From NCBI RefSeq assembly GCF_016862575.1, contig NZ_BONF01000029.1, positions 1-64,000 of the forward strand: a stretch of DNA of 64,000 nucleotides, read 5' to 3'. The position numbers were made by a program, and so were the translations under genes. Shown here piece after piece: positions 25,421 through 33,405 of the stretch (the first letter of the stretch is position 1; each line of letters opens with the position of its first letter). Below the pieces are notes generated by a model. That model was not told the DNA's origin. It did no database searches and worked only from the letters and a program-made list of their open reading frames with translations. The stretch is from Catellatospora bangladeshensis (GTDB taxonomy: Bacteria; Actinomycetota; Actinomycetes; Mycobacteriales; Micromonosporaceae).

Positions 25421-26788
25421 CTAGGGCTGGGCCAACAGCCGGAACGACTGGGCGCCGGTCCCGTTGCAGGTGTACTGCACCAGCTGCACGCTGTCGGCGG
25501 TGGAGGCCGCCGGGACGTCGAGGCACTTGCCGCTGTGCGCGGACACGAAGTGATACCAACCGCCGCCTTCGGCCACCGGTATCCACTGCTGGTTCGCGCC
25601 GCCGACGTAGCTCCACAGGTGCACGACCGCGTTGTCCGCGGCGGACACCCCGCTCACGTCCAGCACCTGGGCCGAGTTGTTCCGGTTGTTGATGCGCACG
25701 TTGCTGCCGCTCGTGGGCTGGAACAGGTACTGCTGGGCGTTGGAGTTGTTGCAGGTGTACTGCTGGATCGCGGTGCCGTTGGCGGTGCCCGAGGCGCGGG
25801 CGTCGACGCACTTGCCGCTGGTCTTGTTGACGACGCTGTACCAGGTGGTGGAGGAGATCGGCCCGCCGCTGCCGCCGGGATCGGGGCAGGTGCCGCCGGT
25901 GCCGACGGTGTCCACGTGCGTGGTGCCCAGGCTCCGGTACGCGTTGACCCGGTTGCGGGCGACGTCGCCGGAGATCACCTCGTTGCCGGCGAAGTAGAGC
26001 CAGTCCACCTGCTGGATGTACGTGCTGCGCCCGCCGGTGTGCCCGGAGCTATCGATGAACCACAGGTTGTAATTGATCGACATCGGCGTCTCGGGGTAGA
26101 ACTTGTCGCCGTGGTCGGCGACGAGCGCGCCGTCGATGTAGTACTTGACCCGGCCGCCGCTGACCTGCGCGACCAGGTCGTGCCAGCCGTTGTAGCTGCG
26201 GCGCTGGACGGCGTGCACGTTGTCGGCGACCCACGGGTCGGGCTGGTAGGTCTCCCAGGTGGTCTCGAAGAACGCCGAGCCCGTTTCGCCCCACCCCCCG
26301 TTCGCCAGGTACTCGAAGTCGATCTCGCCGTAGCTCGGGTCCATCGGGTACGCCAGCGGGGTGATCGTGAAGAAGGTCTCCACGATCTTGTCTCCGTCGT
26401 TGCCGGAGACCGGCGCGTCGGTGAAGCGGACCCGGCTGGCGTAGGTGCCCTCGAAGAACTTGCGCTGGTGGTAGATCTCGGTCTGCGCCGTGCCGGCGCC
26501 GGTGCCGTCGGTGTAGGACGACAGCTGGAGGACCTTCTGCCCGTCGGCGACGGGGAACGTCACGTTGGCCGGCAGCCAGGAGGCGCCGGGGATGCCCGGC
26601 CCGCCACCGCCGCTGCGCACGGTCCAGTGCCGGGCGGCCAGGGCGGGGTCGGCTGACGAGCTGTACTGGAAGTCGTCGAACAGGACGCTGCAGCTGGCGG
26701 CAGCGGCGGGCTGTGGCGCGGTGACGCTGACCAGCCCAGCGGCGAGCAGCAGCACCACCGCACTCGAGACAGCGGGTTTTCGGAACAC
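25421..26788 (-). CDS. Secreted GH16-type glycosidase with C-terminal ricin-type lectin (CBM13)
   Basis: A 455-residue protein. The signal peptide (AVSSAVVLLLAAGLVSV) is cut near APQPAAA. The catalytic motif EIDFE (155-159) is the GH16 ExDxE pattern, with the nucleophile and acid/base Glu at its ends. A linker near 310 (CPDPGGSGGP) leads to a beta-trefoil lectin (about 320-455) with NKTSGKCVDA and AHSGKCLDVP repeats. It should hydrolyse a beta-1,3/1,4-glucan or galactan outside the cell; the exact substrate is uncertain. A CebR-like operator lies 142 bases upstream of the start. Confidence 0.86.
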   Translation of the reverse strand: MFRKPAVSSAVVLLLAAGLVSVTAPQPAAAASCSVLFDDFQYSSSADPALAARHWTVRSGGGGPGIPGASWLPANVTFPVADGQKVLQLSSYTDGTGAGTAQTEIYHQRKFFEGTYASRVRFTDAPVSGNDGDKIVETFFTITPLAYPMDPSYGEIDFEYLANGGWGETGSAFFETTWETYQPDPWVADNVHAVQRRSYNGWHDLVAQVSGGRVKYYIDGALVADHGDKFYPETPMSINYNLWFIDSSGHTGGRSTYIQQVDWLYFAGNEVISGDVARNRVNAYRSLGTTHVDTVGTGGTCPDPGGSGGPISSTTWYSVVNKTSGKCVDARASGTANGTAIQQYTCNNSNAQQYLFQPTSGSNVRINNRNNSAQVLDVSGVSAADNAVVHLWSYVGGANQQWIPVAEGGGWYHFVSAHSGKCLDVPAASTADSVQLVQYTCNGTGAQSFRLLAQP

Positions 26789-26885
26789 GAGGGCCTCCCA
26801 GGGACGGCGGGCATTATGTTCATGCCCATATCGAGACAGTGAAAATTATGACCTCGATCGCCCGACAGTCAAGAGTTTTCACATG

Positions 26886-26943
26886 GGAGAACGCTCTCCG
26901 AAGTCGCCTGTGACACGGGCATCTACTACTGGAAGCGCTCTCA
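26886..26943 (-). promoter_or_regulatory. CebR-like (LacI-family) operator region upstream of the GH16 gene
   Basis: TGGAAGCGCTCTCA at 26930-26943 matches 12 of 14 positions of the Streptomyces CebR box TGGGAGCGCTCCCA. A second palindrome, GGAGAACGCTCTCC (26886-26899), lies nearer the gene. These suggest repression relieved by a cello- or gluco-oligosaccharide. Confidence 0.5.
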
Positions 26944-26960
26944 CACCTGGACGGCGTGCG

Positions 26961-26992
26961 CAGGCGCCGCCCACCGAAGCGGGCGGCGCCTG
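26961..26992 (-). terminator. Terminator hairpin of the narK operon
   Basis: CAGGCGCCGCCC and GGGCGGCGCCTG arms (12 bp) with an 8-base loop, 27 bases beyond the downstream narK stop at 27019. Confidence 0.75.
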
Positions 26993-27018
26993 TACTCACA
27001 AGCCGGAAAGAGGCTGGT

Positions 27019-28437
27019 TCAGCTCGGCCGGGGCGCGCCGGGCCGGGCGTAGCGCCACCAGGTGATCGCCACGCAGAGCACGGCGAAGGCGAGGCCGATG
27101 ACGTAGAAGGCGGTCGGCGACATGATGGTCAGGCCGACGCCGAAGAAGAACGGCCCGAACGCGGCGATCGCGCCGGTCCATCCGATCACGCCGCCGGCCT
27201 GGCGGCGTTCGAAGATCATCGGCATCTGCTTGAACGTGGAGGCGTTGCCGATGCCGGCGAACAGGAAGATCGCCAGCATGCCCCAGAGAAACCGGTCGAA
27301 CCCGGCGTCGAGGCTCGCCGCCGACGTCGTGTCGGGGGTCAGCGCCGTGGCGGTGTACCCGATCGACGCGATCAGGCCCAGCCCCGCGACGAGGGTCCAC
27401 CGGGCGCCGCCGAACCGGTCGGTCAGCGGGCTGAACAGGATCCTGGCACCGGCGCCGACGAGCGGGCCGAGGAAGACGAACGCGACCGGGTCCGGCACCG
27501 TGTACCCCTCGACGAGCAGCCGGGCCGCGCTGCCCACGCCCTGCACGATGTCGGGGTTGCCCGCGCCGTACAGGTTCTTGACGAGCAGGCCGAACTGCGC
27601 GGAGAGGCCGGCGAAGGTGCCGAAGGTCATGATGTAGAGCAGCGTCATCCACCAGGTGTCGGGGTTGCCGAAGATGTCGAACTGCTGGCGGATGTTGGCC
27701 TTGATCGGCACGGACTTCAGCATCGCCCAGGCCAGCGCGGCGCCGACGAGGATGAACGGGACGTAGACGAACGCGGCGTTCTGGTACCACACGACCTGCG
27801 CGGCCTTGCCGGGCGGCGCGGCCATCGGCGCCGACGAGCCCAGGAAGCCGATCATCGAGAAGCCGATGATCCACGGGGTCAGCAGCTGCACCAGCGACAC
27901 GCCGAAGTTGCCGATCCCGGCTTGCAGGCCCAGGGCGGTGCCCTGCATACGCCGCGGGAAGAAGTACGAGGTGCTGGGCATGAAGCCGGAGAACGCGCCG
28001 CCGCCGATGCCGGACAGGAACGACAGCGACAGCAGCACCCAGTACGGCGTGGTGGGGTCCTGGACCTGCACGCCCCAGCCCAGGACGGGGATCAGCAGCA
28101 GGGCGGTGGTCAGGGTGACCATCCGGCGGGTGCCCATGATCGGGGGCAGGACCATCCAGATCAGGCGCATGAGACCGCCGGCCAGGCCGGGCATCGAGGT
28201 GAGCCAGTAGAGCTGGTTGTTGGTGAGGTCGAACCCGAGGTTGGTGAGCTTCGGGGCGATCGCCGAGGCCAGGAACCAGGAGGCGAAGCAGAGGGTCAGG
28301 GTGAAGGTGCTGATCCAGAGGGTGCGCCAGGCGAGGCTCTTGTCCCAGGTGGCGGGGTTCTCCGGGTCCCAGGACCGCAGCCACTCGCCATCGTCGGGTG
28401 CGGAGGTGGCCGGGCGGTCGGCGTAGGTGGTGCTCAT
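27019..28437 (-). CDS. narK: Nitrate/nitrite transporter, NarK family (downstream copy)
   Basis: A 472-residue MFS protein with about 12 TM helices. Nitrate-porter features include GGAFSGFMPSTSYFFPRRMQ and the glycine-rich AGIGNFGVSL motif. An N-terminal cytoplasmic extension with WDPENPATW is typical of the longer type-2 (nitrate/nitrite antiporter) NarK proteins. It overlaps the upstream narK as ATGA, so both are made from one message. The pair would bring nitrate to NarG and export nitrite. Assignment to type 2 is by similarity of layout, not by measured activity. Confidence 0.9.
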   Translation of the reverse strand: MSTTYADRPATSAPDDGEWLRSWDPENPATWDKSLAWRTLWISTFTLTLCFASWFLASAIAPKLTNLGFDLTNNQLYWLTSMPGLAGGLMRLIWMVLPPIMGTRRMVTLTTALLLIPVLGWGVQVQDPTTPYWVLLSLSFLSGIGGGAFSGFMPSTSYFFPRRMQGTALGLQAGIGNFGVSLVQLLTPWIIGFSMIGFLGSSAPMAAPPGKAAQVVWYQNAAFVYVPFILVGAALAWAMLKSVPIKANIRQQFDIFGNPDTWWMTLLYIMTFGTFAGLSAQFGLLVKNLYGAGNPDIVQGVGSAARLLVEGYTVPDPVAFVFLGPLVGAGARILFSPLTDRFGGARWTLVAGLGLIASIGYTATALTPDTTSAASLDAGFDRFLWGMLAIFLFAGIGNASTFKQMPMIFERRQAGGVIGWTGAIAAFGPFFFGVGLTIMSPTAFYVIGLAFAVLCVAITWWRYARPGAPRPS

Positions 28438-29816
28438 GCGTGGGCCTCCTCGAGCTCACGAACTGCGGGGGTCGCGGGCCCGACCGGGATGCCGGCCGGG
28501 CTTTCGATGTGGGTGGCCAGCTCGGGCGACTCGCGGTCGAGCATGCGCACGACCGTCCGGTGCATCCAGACCGCGCAGGCCGCGGTGAGCAGGAACAGGA
28601 CGAAGAACGTGCTGGACGGGAAGCCGAACCAGGCCTTGGTGTAGGCGAACAGCGGGGGCAGGAAGAAGCCGCCGAGGCCGCCGAGCATGCCGACCAGGCC
28701 GCCGACGCTGCCGACGCTTTGCGGGAAGTACTCGGGGATGTGCTTGTAGACGGCCGCCTTGCCCACGCCCATCGCGCATCCGAGCAGGAACACCAGGACG
28801 GTGAACGGGACGATGCCGAGGTGGTAGCCCAGGTGCGAGGTCTGGGTGCCGTCGGCGTGGGCGATGACGATGTGGCCGTTGGGCATCATCAGGATGCCGG
28901 AGGTGACCAGCATCAGGCCGAACGTCCAGTACATGACGCGGCGGGCGCCGAAGCGGTCGGAGATGGAGCCGCCCGCCGGCCGCAGCAGCGAGGCCGGGAA
29001 GATGAACACCGCGGTCAGGTAGGCGGCGGTCTGCAGGCTCACGCCGAAGTTGTCCATGTAGTAGCCGGGCAGCCAGGCCGCCAGCGCCACGTACGCGCCG
29101 AAGACGGCGACGTAGTAGAGGCTGAACCGCCACACCCGCACCTGCTTGAGCGGGCGCAGCTGCTGCCGCAGCGGGGTGCCCCGGCCGGGCATCCGGTCCC
29201 GGCGCGGGGCGCCGAACCAGATCGCCGCGGCGAGGACGAGCAGCAGCGCGGCGTACACGACGGGGACGAGCCGCCAGCCGCCCTCGGCGAAGCCGAGATA
29301 GGTGGCGCCGGCGGTGCCGACGATGAGCGGCGGGCCGATGAACTTGGTGACCGAGGCGCCCACGTTGCCGGCGCCGAACAGGCCGAGCGCGAAGCCCTGC
29401 CGCTCGCGGGGCTGCCAGGCCGAGTTCCAGGCGATGCCGACGGTGAACGCGTTGCCGGCGAAGCCGACCAGGAAGGCCAGGGCCAGCAGGGTGCCGTAGG
29501 AGCCGGCGCGGGAGACGAGGTAGGCCGCGGCCGCCGTGGCCAGCAGGATGAACGTCATGACTTTGCGGCCGCCGAACCGGTCGGTGACGAGCCCGGCGGG
29601 CAGGCGCCACAGCGATCCGTTGAGCACGGCGACCGCGATGATCCAGGACAGCTGCACCTCGGAGAGGTGGAACTCCTGGCTGATCGGTTTGCCGAGGATG
29701 CCGAACATCAGCCACACGGCGAACATGACCGTGAAACTGATCGTCGACAGCCACAGGACGCGGTGGCGGCCCGCCGCCGTCGCCGCGGGTCGTGCTGGTT
29801 CGGTCTGCGAGGTCAT
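28434..29816 (-). CDS. narK: Nitrate transporter, NarK family (upstream copy)
   Basis: A 460-residue MFS protein with about 12 TM helices. Motifs include LSWIIAVAVLNGSLWRLPAG, the MFS loop DRFGGRKVM and GLFGAGNVGASVTKF, the nitrate signature. It looks like the type-1 (proton/nitrate symporter) form. The ATG at 29816 is preceded by GGTGGAGCA. Its 149-base upstream gap carries two DosR-like boxes (29906-29941), suggesting low-oxygen induction. The ATGA overlap with the second narK makes this a natural NarK1-NarK2 pair, which in some proteobacteria is a single fused protein. Confidence 0.9.
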   Translation of the reverse strand: MTSQTEPARPAATAAGRHRVLWLSTISFTVMFAVWLMFGILGKPISQEFHLSEVQLSWIIAVAVLNGSLWRLPAGLVTDRFGGRKVMTFILLATAAAAYLVSRAGSYGTLLALAFLVGFAGNAFTVGIAWNSAWQPRERQGFALGLFGAGNVGASVTKFIGPPLIVGTAGATYLGFAEGGWRLVPVVYAALLLVLAAAIWFGAPRRDRMPGRGTPLRQQLRPLKQVRVWRFSLYYVAVFGAYVALAAWLPGYYMDNFGVSLQTAAYLTAVFIFPASLLRPAGGSISDRFGARRVMYWTFGLMLVTSGILMMPNGHIVIAHADGTQTSHLGYHLGIVPFTVLVFLLGCAMGVGKAAVYKHIPEYFPQSVGSVGGLVGMLGGLGGFFLPPLFAYTKAWFGFPSSTFFVLFLLTAACAVWMHRTVVRMLDRESPELATHIESPAGIPVGPATPAVRELEEAHA

Positions 29817-29905
29817 TGCTCCACCCTGGTCGGCTGCTGTCGCGGCCGGGCTGCTCGCGCCGGCCGTTCGCCTTGCAGCGTCGCGTGGTGGATCGGTTCG
29901 CAGTA

Positions 29906-29941
29906 GGGACTAAGTGCCTGTGCCGATGGGACCTGGTTCCG
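29906..29941 (-). promoter_or_regulatory. Two DosR/DevR-like boxes upstream of the narK pair
   Basis: GGGACTAAGTGCCT (29906-29919) matches 10 of 14 positions of the mycobacterial DosR core GGGACTWWAGTCCC, and GGGACCTGGTTCCG (29928-29941) matches 9. Their centres are 22 bases apart, two helical turns. They lie 90-125 bases before the narK start. Confidence 0.45.
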
Positions 29942-29965
29942 CTTTGGTCACGGGACCCGGCGTCG

Positions 29966-30313
29966 TCATCTGTCGGCGGTGGTGACGTCCTCGATCCAGC
30001 CCAGCGCTGCGATCGCGGTGGGGAATCCGCAGGTCGTGATCGCGGCGAGGGCGACGGCACGGACCTCGTCGACGGTCGCGCCGTGCTGGAGCGCCTTGCG
30101 GACGTTGGACCGCACGGCGCCCTGCGCCTCGGCGCCGATGGCCAGCGCCAGTTTGATCAGCCGATCGGTCCGCTCGTCGAACGGGCTGCGCTGGTCCACC
30201 GCGCGGGCCAGCGCACCCTGCGCCTGGGCGACCTCCGGGTAGCGGTTGAGGAACTGCTTGTAGACGCTGGGCAGGTAGTCGGGCGTGTTCGCCTCGCTCG
30301 GTGTGGTTTGCAC
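29966..30313 (-). CDS. Carboxymuconolactone decarboxylase/AhpD-like protein
   Basis: A 115-residue protein. GTG at 30313 is the only reasonable start, and no ribosome site is visible. The CMD helical fold is indicated by FLNRYPEVAQAQGALARAVD, RTDRLIKLALAIGAEAQGAV and LQHGATVDEVRAVALAAITT followed by CGFPTAIAAL. Only one Cys of the AhpD CxxC is present, so peroxidase activity like AhpD is doubtful. It sits between narGHJI and the narK pair on the same strand, with a strong terminator upstream. Such proteins often accompany nitrate respiration genes and may handle oxidative by-products. Confidence 0.78.
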   Translation of the reverse strand: MQTTPSEANTPDYLPSVYKQFLNRYPEVAQAQGALARAVDQRSPFDERTDRLIKLALAIGAEAQGAVRSNVRKALQHGATVDEVRAVALAAITTCGFPTAIAALGWIEDVTTADR

Positions 30314-30325
30314 GCTTATACGGTA

Positions 30326-30355
30326 GTCAGGGCGCCGCCGTGGCGGCGCCCTGAC
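30326..30355 (-). terminator. Terminator hairpin of the narGHJI operon
   Basis: A perfect inverted repeat with 14-bp arms (30326-30339 and 30342-30355), 13 bases beyond the narI stop. Confidence 0.85.
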
Positions 30356-30368
30356 CGGCGGATCCGTC

Positions 30369-31115
30369 TCAGCGCCGTCCGCTGACGGCAGGCAGGGCGC
30401 GGTCGCGGACCTCCGCCGGGACGGGCGGCGGAGTGGGTACGCCACCACGGCGCCTGCGGTACACGACGTAGGGCCGCCACAGGTAGGCCAGCGGCGCCGA
30501 CCAGACGTGCACGAGCCGGGTGAACGGCCACAGCGCCAGGAACAGGAAGCCGCCGAGCGCGTGCAGCTGGTAGACCAGCGGCGCCCCGGACATCAGCTCG
30601 GGTTCGGGCCGCAGCCAGAAGATCCCGCGGAACCAGACCGCGATCGTCTCCCGGTAGTCGTAGCCGTCGCCGAGCAGGTTGACGCCGACCGTGGAGACCA
30701 TGCCGAGCGTCACCATCGCCGCCAGGGCGGCGTAGAGCACCTTGTCCATGGTGGTGGTCACGCGGCGCACCCGGCCGCTGACGAAGCGGCGGGCGATCAG
30801 CAGCGCCAGGCCGGTGACGAGCGCGACGCCGGTGATCGTGCCGCCCCAGACGGCGGTCACGTGGTAGAGGTGCTCGCTGATCCCGGCCGCCTCGGTCACC
30901 CAGGACGGCACCAGCAGGCCCATGGCGTGCCCGCCGATGACGCCGAACGCCCCGAGGTGGAACAGTGGCGAGCCGAGCCGCAGCAGCCGGTTCTCCAGCA
31001 GCTGGCTGGTGTGCGTGGTCCAGCCGAACTGGTCACGGCGCCAGCGCCAGACGTGCCCGGCGGCGAAGACGGCCAGGCACAGGTACGGCAGGACGATCCA
31101 GACGAGGGTGTTCAT
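30369..31115 (-). CDS. narI: Respiratory nitrate reductase gamma subunit (cytochrome b)
   Basis: A 248-residue membrane protein with five TM helices, the size and layout of NarI. It holds two b-type hemes, takes electrons from menaquinol and passes them to NarH. Candidate heme His residues lie in HLGAFGVIGGHAMGL and in LVYQLHALGGFLFLALWPFTRLVH. Its start overlaps narJ as ATGA, and the operon ends at the hairpin just downstream. Confidence 0.95.
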   Translation of the reverse strand: MNTLVWIVLPYLCLAVFAAGHVWRWRRDQFGWTTHTSQLLENRLLRLGSPLFHLGAFGVIGGHAMGLLVPSWVTEAAGISEHLYHVTAVWGGTITGVALVTGLALLIARRFVSGRVRRVTTTMDKVLYAALAAMVTLGMVSTVGVNLLGDGYDYRETIAVWFRGIFWLRPEPELMSGAPLVYQLHALGGFLFLALWPFTRLVHVWSAPLAYLWRPYVVYRRRRGGVPTPPPVPAEVRDRALPAVSGRR

Positions 31116-31786
31116 CGCGAGGCCTCCGCAGGCGAGCAGGCAGGATAGGGGGCGAGCGCGGCGCCGGCCAGGTCGGGGCCGTGGCCCAGCGACTCCAGGC
31201 CGACGGTTTCGGCCGGCGGCCCGGCGACGGCCAGCGCGGCAATGGCGGCCCGGTCCGCGTCGGTGATGTCGGGCAGCACGGCGGTGACGGCGTCGAGCAG
31301 CAGCCGGTAGGGCGTGCCGGCTTCGGCCAGGGCGGTGCGCAGCAGCTCGATGCCCTGCCGGTGCTGGCGCAGCGGCGCCTCCCCCTCGCCGGGGCCGACC
31401 TGGGCGGCGAACTCGAGCACCACGGGCAGCAGGTCGGGCAGCTCGCCGTGGGCCAGCCGCAGGCCGTGTGCGCGGTAGCGCTGTTTGAGGATGAGCAGCG
31501 CCATGCCGCGGCGGCGGGTGTCGCCGTGCAGGTAGTAGGTGAGGTAGAGCCCGGATCGGCGGCGCAGGTCGAAGGTCTGCACGTAGTGCCGCTGGGCCTC
31601 GACGGGCGCGGCGGCCAGCAGCCAGTCCAGGAACTCGGTGACCTGCTGCCGTACGGTCTCATGCTCGATACGGGCGGCGGCCGCGCGCAGCTGCTCACCG
31701 GCGGACAGCAGCTCGCCGTCCGGGTAGGTGAGTAGCAGGGAGACCAGTTCGAAGATCCGGGCGCGGTCGGCGGGCGGCGCGCTCAT
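31112..31786 (-). CDS. narJ: Nitrate reductase molybdenum cofactor assembly chaperone
   Basis: A 224-residue soluble helical protein of the NarJ/TorD type (FELVSLLLTYPDGELL at the start, YVQTFDLRRRSGLYLTYYLH in the middle, the family's conserved stretch). NarJ binds the NarG N-terminus, helps insert the Mo cofactor and holds NarGH until it docks on NarI. It does not stay in the final enzyme. ATGA overlaps join it to narH upstream and narI downstream. Confidence 0.94.
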   Translation of the reverse strand: MSAPPADRARIFELVSLLLTYPDGELLSAGEQLRAAAARIEHETVRQQVTEFLDWLLAAAPVEAQRHYVQTFDLRRRSGLYLTYYLHGDTRRRGMALLILKQRYRAHGLRLAHGELPDLLPVVLEFAAQVGPGEGEAPLRQHRQGIELLRTALAEAGTPYRLLLDAVTAVLPDITDADRAAIAALAVAGPPAETVGLESLGHGPDLAGAALAPYPACSPAEASR

Positions 31787-33405
31787 GACGCACCCCGCAC
31801 CGGGTTGACGGTGAGGCCGAGGCGCCCGTCGGACCGCCGTGCGGACAGCCCCGCCCGGCCGGGGTGCACCTCGTCGCCGTCCACCAGGTGGAAGCGGGTG
31901 ACGGTGGCCGCCGTCTCGTGCATGCCGGGGCCGCCCGCGCAGTCCAGCGAGCAGTCCGGCTGGGCGGCGGCCTGCGCCTCCAGCGCCGCGGCGTCCTTGC
32001 TGTGGGCGACGGGGATGACGTATCGCTCGTCGTACTTGGCGATGGCCAGTAGCCGGTACATGGCCTCCACCTGCTCGGCGGTCATCCCGATGCCGTCGAG
32101 CAGCTCCCCGGCGACCGTGCCGTCCAGGGTGCGGGCCCGCATGTAGGAGCGCATCGCGGCCAGCTTCATCAGCACCCCGGCGACCACGTCGGCGTCGCCC
32201 GCGGAGAACAGCTCGGCCAGGTACTCCACGGGGATGCGCAGCTCGCGGATGGTGTGGAAGACGTCGTCGGCGTCGGTGTCGTCGCGCCCGGCCGCCCCGA
32301 CGGCGTCGAGCACCGGCGACAGCGGCGGCACGTACCAGACCATCGGCAGGGTGCGGTATTCCGGGTGCAGCGGCAGGGCGATCTTGTATTCGCTGATCAG
32401 GCGCCATACCGGCGAGGTGAGCGCCGCCCGCAGCCAGTCCTCGGGCATGCCCGCCTCGCGGGCGGCCTCCTGCACCGCGGGGTCGGCGGGGTCGAGGAAC
32501 ACCGCCCGCTGGGCGTCGAGCAGGTCGCGCTCGTCGGGCACCGACGCGGCGGCCAGCACCGCGTCCTCGTCGTACAGGACGATGCCGAGGTAGCGCAGGC
32601 GGCCGACGCAGGTCTCCGAGCAGATGGTGGGCTGCCCGGCCTCGATGCGCGGGAAGCAGAACGTGCACTTCTCGGCCTTGCCGGTGGCGTGGTTGACGTA
32701 GACCTTCTTGTACGGGCACGCCGACACGCACATCCGCCAGCCCCGGCACCGGTCCTGGTCGACGAGCACGATGCCGTCCTCTTCGCGCTTGTACATGGCC
32801 CCGGACGGGCAGGCCGACACGCAGGCGGGGTTGAGGCAGTGCTCGCAGATCCGCGGCAGGTGGAACATGAAGGTCTTCTCGAACTCGAACCTGACCTTCG
32901 CGGCCGCCTCGGCCGGCATCCGGGCCAGGTTCGGGTCCTGCGCACCGATCTCGTGCGTCCCGCCGAGGCCGTCCTCCCAGTTCGGACCCCACTGCACCGC
33001 CATGGGCTCGCCGGTCAGTGCCGAGTGCGGCCGCTTCACCGGGGTGTCCGTCAGCCCGGCCGGGGCGTTGACCAGGATGTCCTTGTCGAAGGTGGCGGGC
33101 TCGTAGTAGTCGTCGATGGAGGGCAGGTCCGGGTTGGCGAACAGCCGGGTGAGCCGCTTGATCCGGCCGCCGGAGCGCAGCGTCAGCCGCCCCTTGCCGT
33201 CCAGCTTCCAGCCGCCGTGCCAGCGGTCCTGGTCCTCGTAGTGCTTCGGGTAGCCGATGCCGGGCTTGGTCTCGACGTTGTTGAACCAGACGTACTCGGT
33301 GCCCTCGCGGTTGGTCCAGGTCTGCTTGCACGTCACCGAGCAGGTGTGGCAGCCGATGCACTTGTCGAGGTTCATCACCATGGCGACCTGCGCGCGGATA
33401 CGCAT
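31783..33405 (-). CDS. narH: Respiratory nitrate reductase beta subunit (Fe-S protein)
   Basis: A 540-residue protein carrying four Fe-S clusters. Motifs in order: CIGCHTCSVTCK, CEHCLNPACVSACPSG, CRGWRMCVSACPYKK, CTFCFPRIEAGQPTIC. The Trp in CRGWRMC replaces a Cys and marks the [3Fe-4S] cluster, a hallmark of NarH. It carries electrons from NarI to NarG on the inner face of the membrane. Its start overlaps the narG stop (TGATG). Confidence 0.96.
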   Translation of the reverse strand: MRIRAQVAMVMNLDKCIGCHTCSVTCKQTWTNREGTEYVWFNNVETKPGIGYPKHYEDQDRWHGGWKLDGKGRLTLRSGGRIKRLTRLFANPDLPSIDDYYEPATFDKDILVNAPAGLTDTPVKRPHSALTGEPMAVQWGPNWEDGLGGTHEIGAQDPNLARMPAEAAAKVRFEFEKTFMFHLPRICEHCLNPACVSACPSGAMYKREEDGIVLVDQDRCRGWRMCVSACPYKKVYVNHATGKAEKCTFCFPRIEAGQPTICSETCVGRLRYLGIVLYDEDAVLAAASVPDERDLLDAQRAVFLDPADPAVQEAAREAGMPEDWLRAALTSPVWRLISEYKIALPLHPEYRTLPMVWYVPPLSPVLDAVGAAGRDDTDADDVFHTIRELRIPVEYLAELFSAGDADVVAGVLMKLAAMRSYMRARTLDGTVAGELLDGIGMTAEQVEAMYRLLAIAKYDERYVIPVAHSKDAAALEAQAAAQPDCSLDCAGGPGMHETAATVTRFHLVDGDEVHPGRAGLSARRSDGRLGLTVNPVRGAS

